Shown here: piece by piece, positions 27,327 to 36,555 of the stretch
Layout: each line of letters opens with the position of its first letter
Numbering within the stretch: the stretch's first letter is position 1
Source: Ruminococcus sp.
GTDB lineage: Bacteria; Bacillota; Clostridia; Oscillospirales; Ruminococcaceae
Assembly (NCBI GenBank): GCA_015066925.1
Contig: SVNL01000003.1
Location: forward strand, 6,408 to 60,585
DNA: 54,178 bases
Direction: 5' to 3'
Translations under genes and position numbers: made by a program
The notes under the pieces: model-generated
What the model was told of the DNA's origin: nothing
What the model saw: the letters and a program-made list of their open reading frames with translations, nothing else
Databases searched by the model: none

Positions 27327-27560
27327 TTAGTGATTATAGAAAAATTTTACTAATTCGTAAAATCCCAAGTCGAGAGCCCCTACAAAAATACTTGTAACAA
27401 CAACTGTTGCAAGTACAACGATTGTATTGTTAACAACAGCTTTACGGCTTGGCCATGTCACTTTTTTAATTTCGCTTTTTAAGTCCTTAAACCATTTTAC
27501 AACACGGTTTGGCTTTTTCTGCGACTTATCCGAGGTCTTCTTTTCTTTATCCTTAGCCAT
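27327..27560 (-). CDS. secE: preprotein translocase subunit SecE
   Basis: A 77-residue protein with a basic N-terminus, the amphipathic motif FKDLKSEIKKVTWPSRK that defines SecE, and a single membrane helix (about 45-68). It clamps SecY in the Sec channel. SD GGAGG upstream. The order rpmG-secE-nusG confirms the call. Confidence 0.95.
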   Translation of the reverse strand: MAKDKEKKTSDKSQKKPNRVVKWFKDLKSEIKKVTWPSRKAVVNNTIVVLATVVVTSIFVGALDLGFYELVKFFYNH

Positions 27561-27574
27561 TTTCCGACCTCCGC

Positions 27575-27724
27575 TTACTTAGTTTCTCTGTGAAGAGTAT
27601 GCTTTCTGCAGAATTTGCAATGCTTGTTCATTTCAAGTCTGTCAGGGTCATTCTTCTTGTTTTTCTTAGAAACATAGTTGCGCTGCTTACATTCTGTGCA
27701 AGCTAAAGTAACCTTTACTCTCAT
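27575..27724 (-). CDS. rpmG: 50S ribosomal protein L33
   Basis: A 49-codon gene in the gap before secE. The protein starts [12 protein letters not shown] and has the L33 zinc ribbon with Cys9, Cys12, Cys36 and Cys39 plus the [17 protein letters not shown] segment. All four cysteines are present, so this is the zinc-binding (C+) form. SD AGGAGGTG lies just upstream. First gene of the rpmG-secE-nusG-rplK-rplA operon. Confidence 0.96.
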   Translation of the reverse strand: MRVKVTLACTECKQRNYVSKKNKKNDPDRLEMNKHCKFCRKHTLHRETK

Positions 27725-27829
27725 ATCGGCACCTCCTGAAAAAATACTTCTTTCGCTTAACGAAAGGTAGGTTGTTTGCCTCCCTCAGAAAAAGGGACAA
27801 AAAAATAAGCCCCTAAACGAGGTATTTTC

Positions 27830-27858
27830 ATTATATCACACCTATTCTCCAAAGTCAA
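27830..27858 (-). promoter_or_regulatory. promoter of the rpmG-secE-nusG-rplK-rplA operon
   Basis: Minus strand: TTGACT (27853-27858), 17-base spacer, TATAAT (27830-27835) with TG-A extension. It leaves a leader of about 100 bases that includes a CTTTCG/CGAAAG hairpin before the rpmG SD. Confidence 0.85.
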
Positions 27859-27931
27859 GCATTTTTTCGCCATATTCTTACGATTTTGGTATTTTTGTAG
27901 TTTTTGTGCATAACTGCATATAAAAATACAA

Positions 27932-27961
27932 AGGCTGCATAGATAATTACCTATGCAGCCT
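27932..27961 (-). terminator. intrinsic terminator of the first GH9 gene
   Basis: A perfect 11-bp stem (27932-27942 / 27951-27961), 8-base loop, then a T-rich tail on the minus strand. Confidence 0.85.
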
Positions 27962-27998
27962 AATATTATTTATAATTTCTTATAAATTCAGTTTGTCA

Positions 27999-30900
27999 TC
28001 AAACAGGAAGTTTGTCAATCATCTTGAGAGCATACTTCTGGATTGCGAGACAGTCCTGAGCATTGAGGCCGTTACCTGTGCTCTGAACGTCAGCATTTGC
28101 AAGACCCTGTTCTGAGATTGAGTACTTTGTACCATTGATGAGGTAGCACTTAACGAGAACTGTATCAGCAAGATCAACTTCACCATCGCAGTTAGCGTCG
28201 CCAGCCTTTGTAACTGTTATAGTGCCTGTAGTTGGCTTTGTTGTACCAGGCTGTGTTGTTGTTGGAGGAGTTGTTCCACCTGCATCAGCAGCTTCGTCCT
28301 GAAGGAATGAAACGATCCAAGCAAGTGGTGAGTTCCAGTTAATTGTAACTTCGTTTGTTGACCAAGCTTCGATTGAGTCAACATAGCATCTCTGTGATGG
28401 GTTAGTTGCTACACCTGGAACAAATCCGAGTGCACGAACGTATGGATCCTGAAGACCTGCGTTAGGACCACCTGAGAGAACACCGTCCGGAGCCATTGGG
28501 AGAGTATCATCAAGCTCATATGACCAATATCTGTGGTGTGGATACTGAAGCTTGTACTGTCCGTAACCTGAAACGTATGAGAATGAAAGTGGGTTACAAC
28601 CGAGGAGGTAGTCCATAGCTGTAATAACACCATTCATATAGTTAACATCGCCGCCTGTAAGGTCATAAGCGTAAGCCATAACGATACAGTTGTTGATTAC
28701 CATTGAGTTTGAACCCCATTCGTAACCATTGATAATGATATCAGGCTTGAGGTTGTTAGGATCGTTGTAGCCTTCACCGTCATATGTGTAAGGAATACCG
28801 TAACCCTGTTTGTTTTCCATTTTGATGTATTCATCAGCAGCAGCAATGATTGTTTCCTTTACCTTTGCATTTTCTGAATCTGAAAGGAGATCTGAGTGAA
28901 GAGCAAGTGAAAGTGTACCAGCTGAAGCTGTATTACCCCAGTTAAATGAAGTAAATGAACCGTCCTTGTTTTCACCACCGACCATTCTTGTTTCACACTT
29001 ATATGCGTATTTAGAATCGTCAATTACCTGCTTGAATTCAGCAGCATCAGCATCGCCCATTTCTACAGCAGAAAGGTAGATTTCACAAGCTGCCCAGTAA
29101 GCATCATCAAGAGCGTTATCGTCACCGTAAGGACCGCCGCCCTTTGCCTGCCACATTGGAGCATAGAGTGACTTTTCATTTATTTCTTCCTTAGCACATT
29201 TTGTGTCAAGTGTTGGATGCTGAGTTTCTGTCTTGTCGTAAGCATACCAGTGCTTTTCATATGCCTTGAAAGCTTCCTTAGCTGTTTCGAGGTATTCTTC
29301 AGCCTTAGCCTTGTCATATGGAGCCCAAAGTCTTGCAGCCTGACCAGCACATGCAGCATAGTTAAGTGTAGCTGTGAACGTTGGTGGCTTAACTATACGA
29401 GTAGTTTTCCATTCTGTTTCGTAGCCGTCAGGTCTTGTAGCAAGACCTGTCCACTTATGGTCGTGAAGCTTGTGGTAGTAAAGGCCTTCATACTTGCCCC
29501 ATGTTGGTTCGTCAGCTTCAACCTTCATCTGCTTGATGAAGTCGAGTTCATATGCAGTTTCATTGAGAATATCAGGAACATCATCGCCTGCTTCCGGAAT
29601 TACCATTGTATCTGCACCGTCTGCAAACTTTGCAACACCTTCTTCAGTCTGGATAGCTCTTTCATACATATTCTGGAGTGTCCAAATTGAAATACCGCCG
29701 TTAACTACGTATTTACCGTGGTCACCTGCATCATACCAACCACCGTTAGCAGTGATTTTTGATGAACCGTATTTGCCTGTAGCTTCGTCAATGCTTGCAT
29801 ATTCATTCTGCCACTGTGTCTGAACTGTAGCTGTATCTGTCTTATGACCGCCCTTATGAGCAAGAGTGCTTGTATCGCCAGATGTGATGTACTTAGCTTC
29901 AATATCAATACCTGAACGGTTCTGATAGAAGTAGTTCAGAGCGTTTGTGAGCATGTTATGTGAATCATCTGAATAAATGTGATCGTTGATATTGAATTCC
30001 ATTGATCTCCAGTCTTCACCCTTAATGCGGAGGTAGTAGGTACCCTGCTTTTCGAAGTCTGAGAAATCGAGTTTGCAAACGTTATCATCTGAATCAGCGT
30101 CATAGAACTTCTTGCCTGATGTACCCTCGTAAACAACATCGCCTGAGCTTGCATCTACGAGTTCAAAGTCATATGTATCCTTGCTGAGTGTAATCTTTGA
30201 TGCACCGTAAAGGATATCACCCTGGTTATCGCCGAGTGTAGCAACCTTAGCAAGGTTTGGATAGTAACCGATCTGGTTAACTGAAATGTAGTTTACGAGC
30301 GTGCCGCCCTCCTTCATTTCAGGAACGAAGATAGCACTGTTGTCACGGTTTGTAGCACCGAATGTTCTGCCTTCTTCACCACAATTTGTACATGTCTGAC
30401 ATTCGATAGACATTTCATCGAACCAGATTTCGTCGCCTGCCTTAGCATTACCTCCATGCTGGTTACCCTTTGCATAGTGGAAAGCCCATTCTACGCCCTT
30501 AAGATCCTTTGTAGGTGTAAATGTACCTTCAGCTGTCTGATAAGAGCTTGACAATGTCATTGCTGAACCCCACTGACCATTGCCCATGTGTGGTCCCATC
30601 TGCATCTTATCAACGTTAAGAACGAAATATTCTTCGTCACCCTTGATGTTACCGATCTTTGAGAAAAGCTGTAAGCCGGATGAACCTTTTACTTTAAAAC
30701 TTACCTTGTACTCATGACCAGCTGTGAAGTTAAGATTTCTGTGTCTGAACTGAAGATCCCATTTTTCGCCGTCGCCACCATTTGGATTATCGATTTTAAC
30801 GTGGAATGTTCCATCTTCAATTGAGAAGTCCTGCTTAGCAGGGCTTGTTTCACAGGTATGCCAAGGAAGTGCCTTATACTCGAAGCTTGTTTCACCGAGG

Positions 30901-31010
30901 ACCTGAGCCTGAGCAGAAGCATTCATTGGCACAACGTTAGCAACTGTTGGTGCAACCATTGCAGCAGCCATAAGGCTTCCGGCGATTGCTCTAGAAATTT
31001 TCTTGTGCAT
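27999..31010 (-). CDS. secreted GH9 cellulase with CBM4, Ig-like domain and dockerin
   Basis: A 1003-residue cellulosomal endoglucanase or cellobiohydrolase. Order: signal peptide (about 1-34), CBM4-type carbohydrate-binding module (about 40-205), CelD-type Ig-like domain (about 240-335), GH9 catalytic domain (about 345-900), short Thr/Pro linker, dockerin (937-1003). The catalytic aspartates are Asp427 and Asp430 in WYDAGDHGKY and the acid is Glu887 in STNEVTINW. The dockerin has two calcium-loop repeats, the first GDANCDGEVDLAD, and would dock to a cohesin of a scaffoldin. This is the CBM4-Ig-GH9 theme of Clostridium CbhA/CelK-like enzymes. SD GGGAGGG; own promoter and terminator. Confidence 0.96.
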   Translation of the reverse strand: MHKKISRAIAGSLMAAAMVAPTVANVVPMNASAQAQVLGETSFEYKALPWHTCETSPAKQDFSIEDGTFHVKIDNPNGGDGEKWDLQFRHRNLNFTAGHEYKVSFKVKGSSGLQLFSKIGNIKGDEEYFVLNVDKMQMGPHMGNGQWGSAMTLSSSYQTAEGTFTPTKDLKGVEWAFHYAKGNQHGGNAKAGDEIWFDEMSIECQTCTNCGEEGRTFGATNRDNSAIFVPEMKEGGTLVNYISVNQIGYYPNLAKVATLGDNQGDILYGASKITLSKDTYDFELVDASSGDVVYEGTSGKKFYDADSDDNVCKLDFSDFEKQGTYYLRIKGEDWRSMEFNINDHIYSDDSHNMLTNALNYFYQNRSGIDIEAKYITSGDTSTLAHKGGHKTDTATVQTQWQNEYASIDEATGKYGSSKITANGGWYDAGDHGKYVVNGGISIWTLQNMYERAIQTEEGVAKFADGADTMVIPEAGDDVPDILNETAYELDFIKQMKVEADEPTWGKYEGLYYHKLHDHKWTGLATRPDGYETEWKTTRIVKPPTFTATLNYAACAGQAARLWAPYDKAKAEEYLETAKEAFKAYEKHWYAYDKTETQHPTLDTKCAKEEINEKSLYAPMWQAKGGGPYGDDNALDDAYWAACEIYLSAVEMGDADAAEFKQVIDDSKYAYKCETRMVGGENKDGSFTSFNWGNTASAGTLSLALHSDLLSDSENAKVKETIIAAADEYIKMENKQGYGIPYTYDGEGYNDPNNLKPDIIINGYEWGSNSMVINNCIVMAYAYDLTGGDVNYMNGVITAMDYLLGCNPLSFSYVSGYGQYKLQYPHHRYWSYELDDTLPMAPDGVLSGGPNAGLQDPYVRALGFVPGVATNPSQRCYVDSIEAWSTNEVTINWNSPLAWIVSFLQDEAADAGGTTPPTTTQPGTTKPTTGTITVTKAGDANCDGEVDLADTVLVKCYLINGTKYSISEQGLANADVQSTGNGLNAQDCLAIQKYALKMIDKLPV

Positions 31011-31043
31011 TGTTATACCCTCCCAAAATTTTAAAAATAAATA

Positions 31044-31078
31044 TATAACGCAATGTCAGTGCAAACACTGCGGTTATA
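31044..31078. promoter_or_regulatory. inverted repeat in the 5' leader of the first GH9 gene
   Basis: TATAAC (31044-31049) pairs with GTTATA (31073-31078), and inside it CAGTG (31057-31061) pairs with CACTG (31066-31070) over a CAAA loop. It lies between the promoter and SD, so it could be an operator or an RNA hairpin controlling cellulase expression. Confidence 0.5.
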
Positions 31079-31149
31079 GCAGATTTTTCTGCGTAAGCAA
31101 TGATGGAAAAATTACACAACGTAAGCACCTTTTACCACCCTTCAAATTT

Positions 31150-31178
31150 ATTATATTATATTTGCAATTGATTGTAAA
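31150..31178 (-). promoter_or_regulatory. promoter of the first GH9 gene
   Basis: Minus strand: TTTACA (31173-31178), 17-base spacer, TATAAT (31150-31155). It predicts a leader of about 130 bases. Confidence 0.65.
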
Positions 31179-31296
31179 GCGATTTTAAAATTTTCAGTTA
31201 TTCTTATAATTAAGGGGATATTTTTTTGTAAATCTTGCACAACACCAAATTAAAGCATAGCAGTAAATCCGCCATTTATCAAGTCTATTCACATAT

Positions 31297-31322
31297 AAAA
31301 AGGACGCCGAAGCGTCCTTTTT
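31297..31322 (-). terminator. intrinsic terminator of the second GH9 gene, UUCG tetraloop
   Basis: An 11-bp stem (31297-31307 / 31312-31322) closing a C(TTCG)G loop on the minus strand, with a T run. It begins ten bases after the stop codon. Confidence 0.92.
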
Positions 31323-31332
31323 CATTATTTTT

Positions 31333-33729
31333 TTATTCAACAGGAAGTGTGCCCATTTTAAGAGTTGCTTTCTGAATTGCAATAGCGTCCTGAACGTTAA
31401 TTCCGTTACCAACATTCTGAACGTCACCATTCACCATACCCTGTTTTGTGATTGAATATCCACCTGCATTAATAAGGTGACATTTTAAGAGTACAACGTC
31501 TGCGATATCAGTTTCGCCGTCACAGTTTACATCACCGTATTTAACTTCTGTCGGCTCTTCTGTTGTAGGAGGTGTTGTAGGTGTTGTTGTAGGCTCCGTT
31601 GTAATAGGTGGAGTTACAGTCCCCTGATTTTCAAGGTCAGCACCCGGAACAGCCTTTGTGCCATCAGGCTCTTCACCCCATACAAGATTTCCGTTGATAT
31701 ACATTGGAATATGCTTGTTGTAAGATGCAGGGTCTTTAAGGCTGTCTGTAGCAGTTACACCCTCGTATGACCAGTCATTTGTAGGATCCCATGCACCCTT
31801 TGTAGGTGTACCGTCAATTGCGTCAGGGATTGATACTCTGAACTGAACTTCATCTCTGTGTTCGCTCTGACCTGTTGGCTGAATAGCTCTGCCGTCCTCA
31901 AACTTGATTTCTGCATAGTATATGTTGCCTGATGATTCGCCCTCATACTTATAAGGACCTGAAACTGTAGCATAGCCCTGTTCGCCTGCTGAATACTGCT
32001 GTGATTTTCCCTCTACCTTTAAGATATCAACTGAATATCCTGCTTCAATAAGCTCTGATACATCAAAATAGTAACGATATGAGATATCCTGCTGAACTCT
32101 TGCAGGCCAAGCTGTATGATTCATAGCCCAAGCCTTGATTTCTGTGTAGCTGTCGCCCTTACCATTGAGTACAGCGCCAACCTTCCATTCATCCCACTTA
32201 GGAGTTTCAACAGGTGGGAAATTAGCAAGCTTCTCGCCGCCCTCATCATCAATCATTGCACACATTGCAGCTGTAAAGCCTGCATTGTAGTCAATAGCAA
32301 CCTCTGAATATTCATACTGAGCAACGCTGTTTGTATACTCACCTGACTGGTTAGGACCACCGACTAATGCACCATAGAGAGTATGTGCATATTCTGTCTG
32401 CCAGCCCTCGTTGCTTCCCGCCTGACCAAGGTCGTTCCAGTGGTCGTCATGAACACCTGATGTTGTTCTGTGGTGGATAGCTGTCGGATTCTTCTCACCC
32501 ATACCGAGAACATAACAAAGTCCGAGATTATTGTCACCAAACATATAATCAAGCTGTCCCTGTGCCCAGTTATTATACTTTGAAGCAAGTGAAGCGTCAT
32601 CCTTGAAAATAGTATCAGCCGCAAGCTTAGCAATCCATACTGTATTTGCTGAGTGACGGTTTGCACCCCAGTTCATAAGCCATGCAAGACCATCAGGAGT
32701 ATAAGTTACTCTTTTTCCGCCGTATCCCTCATCCCAGTAATCAAGGTGATGAGCGATATGGTCAATCCATTCCTGCTTTCCTGTATTCATAGCATAGAGG
32801 AGAGCAGCTGCCTGTGTTGTATCATCCCAGCAGAAACCCCATGTATACTTCCAATCTGTTGACTGGCTTTCTGTAGGGAACTGTGGAATATAATCAGATT
32901 CAATCTTATCGAGATAGCTCTTGTCGCCTGTTGCCATATAGAGCCAGTTTGCGGCGTACATACAGTCATCTACCCATGAGCTTGGATTATACATCGTGCC
33001 CATTGCTCCGTTTTCGTTAGCTCTGATTGAATCAGCTGTTTTAAAATACTTCTTTGCCTGTGCAAGATATTCTTCTGCCTTATCAGGCTGTTCATCCTTG
33101 AAGATGATATAGCCCTGTGCAAGAGCAGCAGCACAAAGTGCAATTGTTGTTGAGTCAGCAATTTCGTCATAAGGACGCTCCCAATCGCCGTTATTGAGAT
33201 GATGCTTTCTCAGATATACTTCAGCGCTGCACCAGATATTGTGGTCTGTTGAACCGCCTGTAAAGTCACCGATTGTACCGATAACCTTGTCGCCTCTGTC
33301 ACACTGGAGAACGTAATCAAGTCCCCACTGCACGTTGTTGCGGTAAGTTTCACCAAGACCTGCCTTATCAACAGCGTCTTTATACTGGATATAGCCCCAT
33401 GCAAGAACTGATGCGGAATAAGCGTTTGTCAGAGTGAACTTGAAGTGGTCACCTGCGTCAAACCAACCGCCAGGAATAATGTCTGTTTCGACACCCTCTT
33501 CGTTCACCATCGAATCAGCTCTCCAAGGAACACTGTTCCAATCAGGAAGAATACCTGACTGCTGTACTTCATAGAAGAACAGTGATTTCTGCAAAGCCTC
33601 GGCATAGTTAACATCAGAAGCGGCAGAAGCCTTTATAACGCTTTCATTTTCCTTTACAGGAAGTGCATTGAAGCCTGACGCTGTAACAACAATAGCCGAA
33701 ACAGTTGCTATAAGCTTTTTAATCTTCAT
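31333..33729 (-). CDS. secreted GH9-CBM3c processive endoglucanase with dockerin
   Basis: A 798-residue cellulase: signal peptide (about 1-37), GH9 catalytic domain at the N-terminus (about 40-505) with Asp91 and Asp94 in FDAGDHFKF, then a CBM3c module (about 520-695, WAMNHTAWPARV to KHIPMYINGNLVWGEEP), a Thr/Pro linker, and a dockerin (732-798, GDVNCDGETDIAD). GH9 fused to CBM3c is the Cel9A/CelZ theme, in which the CBM feeds a cellulose chain to the active site for processive cutting. The dockerin is of the same type as in the neighbouring GH9 gene. SD GGGG-type. Same strand but separately transcribed. Confidence 0.96.
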   Translation of the reverse strand: MKIKKLIATVSAIVVTASGFNALPVKENESVIKASAASDVNYAEALQKSLFFYEVQQSGILPDWNSVPWRADSMVNEEGVETDIIPGGWFDAGDHFKFTLTNAYSASVLAWGYIQYKDAVDKAGLGETYRNNVQWGLDYVLQCDRGDKVIGTIGDFTGGSTDHNIWCSAEVYLRKHHLNNGDWERPYDEIADSTTIALCAAALAQGYIIFKDEQPDKAEEYLAQAKKYFKTADSIRANENGAMGTMYNPSSWVDDCMYAANWLYMATGDKSYLDKIESDYIPQFPTESQSTDWKYTWGFCWDDTTQAAALLYAMNTGKQEWIDHIAHHLDYWDEGYGGKRVTYTPDGLAWLMNWGANRHSANTVWIAKLAADTIFKDDASLASKYNNWAQGQLDYMFGDNNLGLCYVLGMGEKNPTAIHHRTTSGVHDDHWNDLGQAGSNEGWQTEYAHTLYGALVGGPNQSGEYTNSVAQYEYSEVAIDYNAGFTAAMCAMIDDEGGEKLANFPPVETPKWDEWKVGAVLNGKGDSYTEIKAWAMNHTAWPARVQQDISYRYYFDVSELIEAGYSVDILKVEGKSQQYSAGEQGYATVSGPYKYEGESSGNIYYAEIKFEDGRAIQPTGQSEHRDEVQFRVSIPDAIDGTPTKGAWDPTNDWSYEGVTATDSLKDPASYNKHIPMYINGNLVWGEEPDGTKAVPGADLENQGTVTPPITTEPTTTPTTPPTTEEPTEVKYGDVNCDGETDIADVVLLKCHLINAGGYSITKQGMVNGDVQNVGNGINVQDAIAIQKATLKMGTLPVE

Positions 33730-33755
33730 TGTAATTAGCCCCTCTCATTTTTATT

Positions 33756-33775
33756 GGTACATATCTATCCGTACC
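33756..33775. promoter_or_regulatory. inverted repeat in the leader of the second GH9 gene
   Basis: GGTAC (33756-33760) and GTACC (33771-33775) separated by ten bases, just downstream of the candidate promoter. Possible operator; no sequence match to the repeat at 31044-31078. Confidence 0.35.
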
Positions 33776-33786
33776 TATACATTTTA

Positions 33787-33815
33787 ACTTTATAACATTT
33801 TTAATAGTTTGTCAA
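33787..33815 (-). promoter_or_regulatory. candidate promoter of the second GH9 gene
   Basis: Minus strand: perfect TTGACA (33810-33815). The -10 is either TAAAGT (33787-33792, spacer 17) or TATAAA (33789-33794, spacer 15). Both are imperfect, so a weak or regulated promoter is likely. Confidence 0.5.
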
Positions 33816-33889
33816 GCACATCATAATTATTTTACAATTATTTGTCAGCTTGTATAATCAAACAGCATATTTATTGGGCATAAAATCAA

Positions 33890-33923
33890 AAAGCAGTTAT
33901 CAGAGTAAACCGATAACTGCTTT
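33890..33923 (-). terminator. terminator of the ispH-S1 gene
   Basis: A 12-bp stem (33890-33901 / 33912-33923) with a 10-base loop and a T-rich tail on the minus strand. It ends the long gene cluster that starts at tepA. Confidence 0.85.
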
Positions 33924-33938
33924 AACTTTAATATTAGA

Positions 33939-35921
33939 TTATTCAGCGTCTTCTGCTGTTTCTTCAACAGCTTCTTCAGCTTCTGCTTCTTCCTCGTCAT
34001 TTACGAGAAGTGCACGGATTGAAATGCTGATTCTTTCCTTTTCCTCGTCGATGTCGATGATCTTAACATCAACTTCCTGACCAACAGAAAGGATATCCTT
34101 AACATTTTCAACCTTCTTATCAGCAATCTGTGAGATGTGGATAAGTCCGTCAATACCGTCGATAATCTGAGCAAAAGCACCGAATGATGTGATTGAAACG
34201 ATAGTTGCCTTAACAACGTCGCCAACATTATACTGTGACTTGAAGATTTCCCATGGGTTGTCCTCTGTCTTCTTGTAGCCGAGAGAAATTCTGTTCTCTT
34301 CCTTGTTGAGATCCTTGATGTAAACTTCAAGAGTATCACCAACGTTTACAACTTCACTTGGGTGCTTAATTCTCTTCCATGAAAGCTCTGAAATGTGAAC
34401 CATACCGTCGATTCCGCCGAGGTCAACGAATGCACCGAAGCTTGTGAGTGACTTAACTGTACCCTTGAATACATCGCCAACGTTAGCAGCTTCCCAGAAC
34501 TTAGCCTTAGCTTCTTCCTTTTGAGCATTGAGAACAGCCTTCATTGAACCAACAGCTCTCTTGCGGTTTTCTGCAACCTCAAGAATCTTGAACTGAACCT
34601 TCTTCTTGAGAAGCTGGTCAAGCTCTGCACCTCTTGGAAGACCTGTCTGTGATGCAGGAATAAATACTCTTACGCCGAAGCATGAAACAGTAACTCCGCC
34701 CTTAACAACGTGCTGGATTGTACCTTCAAGAACAGTTTCTTCTTCCTTAGCCTTCATAACCTTTTCAAAGCCGGCCTGTTCGTCAATCTTTCTCTTAGAA
34801 AGAGCAACAGTACCTTCGCTGTCGTTAACCTTGATAACGATAAGTTCAATCTCATCGCCAACGCTTACGATGTCAGCAGGTGTTTTTGTTGGGTCATCTG
34901 TGAGGTCGTCAAGTGAAACATAGCCTGTGTGCTTTGTGCCGAGGCTAACGATAGCTTCGTTCTTATTTACGGCTTCAACATAAGCCTTAACCTTTTCTCC
35001 TGTATGTATTTTCTTAAAGGACTGATCGAGCATCTCCTCGAAATTGATGTCCTCTTCCAGATTATTATTCTGAATCTCTGTCATAGTGGTTTGTACCTCC
35101 TTAATTATATAAGCCGGCGTAGAAGCGCCTGCAGTAATGCCGATATGTTCAGCAGCGGGCAGATTTAAAGCTAAAAGCTCGTCCCCGTTTTCAATATGAT
35201 ATGTTTTGCAATTTTTACTGCAAACGTCATAGAGCTTCACAGTATTTGAGCTGTGTTTTCCGCCCACGACAATCATAAGGTCAGCTTCTTTCGACAGCTT
35301 TTCCGCATCTGACTGTCTTGCTTCGGTTGCATTGCAAATCGTATCAAAGATAACAATATTAGGATCGTCTTTAGGGATTATCTTTAAACAATCTTCCCAT
35401 ACTACTATATTATACGTCGTTTGAGCAACAATTGCAACCTTTTTTTGCAAATTTTTATAATTTTTTTCAAAAAAGCTTTTTAGCTCAGTTTTATCCTTAA
35501 AAACAAGACAATTTTCGTCACAATGACCAACAATTCCTTGAACCTCAGGGTGAGTTGCATCTCCTGCAATGAGAACAAAGTATCCCTCAGCAGCTTTCTC
35601 TGAAACAATTTTATGTATTCTTGCTACGAACGGACAGGTTGCGTCAACCATTCTGTTCCCGCTTTTTTCAATCTGCTCGTATACATCTCTGCCGACACCG
35701 TGTGAACGTATAACAACAAGCTCATCCTTTTCAAGCTCATCAACCGAGTCAACAATTCTCGCGCCCTTGCTTTTCATATCGCTTACCACATCGGTATTAT
35801 GAATTATCGGTCCAAGAGTTGCTACACGCTGATTTTTCTCAAGCTCACTGTACACCATTTTTACTGCTCTGTCAACTCCGAAGCAGAAGCCTGCCGATTT
35901 AGCGACTGTAATTTTTTTCAC
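33939..35921 (-). CDS. ispH: IspH (HMBPP reductase) fused to four S1 RNA-binding domains
   Basis: A 660-residue fusion. The N-terminal 280 residues are IspH, the last enzyme of the MEP isoprenoid pathway, with iron-sulfur cysteines Cys13, Cys96 and Cys196 and the catalytic Glu126 in THPEVQG. Four S1 domains follow (about 307-376, 396-463, 480-549, 565-635), then an acidic tail; they resemble ribosomal protein S1. This fusion is known in Clostridia. The start is GTG at 35921, with its AAGGAG SD formed by the last codons of plsC. The order cmk-plsC-ispH/S1 is conserved in the group. Confidence 0.96.
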   Translation of the reverse strand: MKKITVAKSAGFCFGVDRAVKMVYSELEKNQRVATLGPIIHNTDVVSDMKSKGARIVDSVDELEKDELVVIRSHGVGRDVYEQIEKSGNRMVDATCPFVARIHKIVSEKAAEGYFVLIAGDATHPEVQGIVGHCDENCLVFKDKTELKSFFEKNYKNLQKKVAIVAQTTYNIVVWEDCLKIIPKDDPNIVIFDTICNATEARQSDAEKLSKEADLMIVVGGKHSSNTVKLYDVCSKNCKTYHIENGDELLALNLPAAEHIGITAGASTPAYIIKEVQTTMTEIQNNNLEEDINFEEMLDQSFKKIHTGEKVKAYVEAVNKNEAIVSLGTKHTGYVSLDDLTDDPTKTPADIVSVGDEIELIVIKVNDSEGTVALSKRKIDEQAGFEKVMKAKEEETVLEGTIQHVVKGGVTVSCFGVRVFIPASQTGLPRGAELDQLLKKKVQFKILEVAENRKRAVGSMKAVLNAQKEEAKAKFWEAANVGDVFKGTVKSLTSFGAFVDLGGIDGMVHISELSWKRIKHPSEVVNVGDTLEVYIKDLNKEENRISLGYKKTEDNPWEIFKSQYNVGDVVKATIVSITSFGAFAQIIDGIDGLIHISQIADKKVENVKDILSVGQEVDVKIIDIDEEKERISISIRALLVNDEEEAEAEEAVEETAEDAE

Positions 35922-35923
35922 GT

Positions 35924-36553
35924 TTATTCTCCTTTTTCAGCGATAACCTTTACAGCGTCCTCGCCCTCTACCATTCTTTTTATCTCATACATAAATGCAT
36001 TTTTCAGCTTTACAAGCTCTCTTGGGTTAGGTTCTTTGCTGTCCGTGATATAATCAGCAGGGTCAATCGGCTTTCCGTAAATAACCCTGATTTTACTTCT
36101 GAAACGAAGCTTTGTGCCCTCGAACACTATTCCTACAGGTACAACCTTTGCTCCTGACATTGCCGAAACAAGTGCCGCACCTGTTTTTCCTTTGCCTACC
36201 TTACCGTCCTTAGATCGTGTACCCTCAGGGAAAATAACAAGATTTCTTCCGCTTTTCAATTTTTCGACGGAAGTGTCAATAGCCGAGGTATCACCTTTTC
36301 CTCTTGATACGGGAAACGCACCCAGACTGCTTATAAGCCATGCAAAGAGTTTATTTTTGAAAAGCTCTTCCTTTGCCATAAATGAAAAGCGTCTTTTTAC
36401 TCCCAGAACGATAAGCGGAGGGTCAGCGTATGTTCGATGATTTGAAGCATAAATTGCACTCTCATCCTTCGGTACATTTTCTTTTCCCTCAAATTTTATA
36501 TTGTACCATATCAGATACGCAAATCGCACAAGATATATTGCTACATAATACAT
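35924..36553 (-). CDS. plsC: 1-acyl-sn-glycerol-3-phosphate acyltransferase
   Basis: A 209-residue acyltransferase of phospholipid synthesis, converting lysophosphatidic to phosphatidic acid. The HX4D motif is in NHRTYADP and the substrate motif is FPEGTRSKDG; a hydrophobic N-terminal helix anchors it to the membrane. It starts two bases after cmk with a GGGGTGA SD and is two bases from the ispH fusion. Confidence 0.93.
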   Translation of the reverse strand: MYYVAIYLVRFAYLIWYNIKFEGKENVPKDESAIYASNHRTYADPPLIVLGVKRRFSFMAKEELFKNKLFAWLISSLGAFPVSRGKGDTSAIDTSVEKLKSGRNLVIFPEGTRSKDGKVGKGKTGAALVSAMSGAKVVPVGIVFEGTKLRFRSKIRVIYGKPIDPADYITDSKEPNPRELVKLKNAFMYEIKRMVEGEDAVKVIAEKGE

Positions 36554-36555
36554 CT

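Larger units (their letters stand above)
31011..31332. other. intergenic region between the two GH9 genes
   Basis: No gene seen. It holds the long leader and promoter of the first GH9 gene (31044-31178), about 110 A/T-rich bases without recognisable signals, and the terminator of the second GH9 gene (31297-31322). Confidence 0.7.

Noticed and set aside
27725-27998. tRNA-Trp gene near secE/nusG, common in other bacteria
   Set aside because: No cloverleaf or CCA end in the intergenic sequences; only a promoter, leader hairpin and the GH9 terminator.
29217-29690. 157-residue plus-strand ORF in the first GH9 gene
   Set aside because: Antisense to a clear GH9 catalytic domain, with no SD or promoter.
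33850-34080. 76-residue Ser-rich plus-strand ORF at the end of the ispH-S1 gene
   Set aside because: It spans the ispH-S1 terminator and lies antisense to the acidic tail of the fusion protein.
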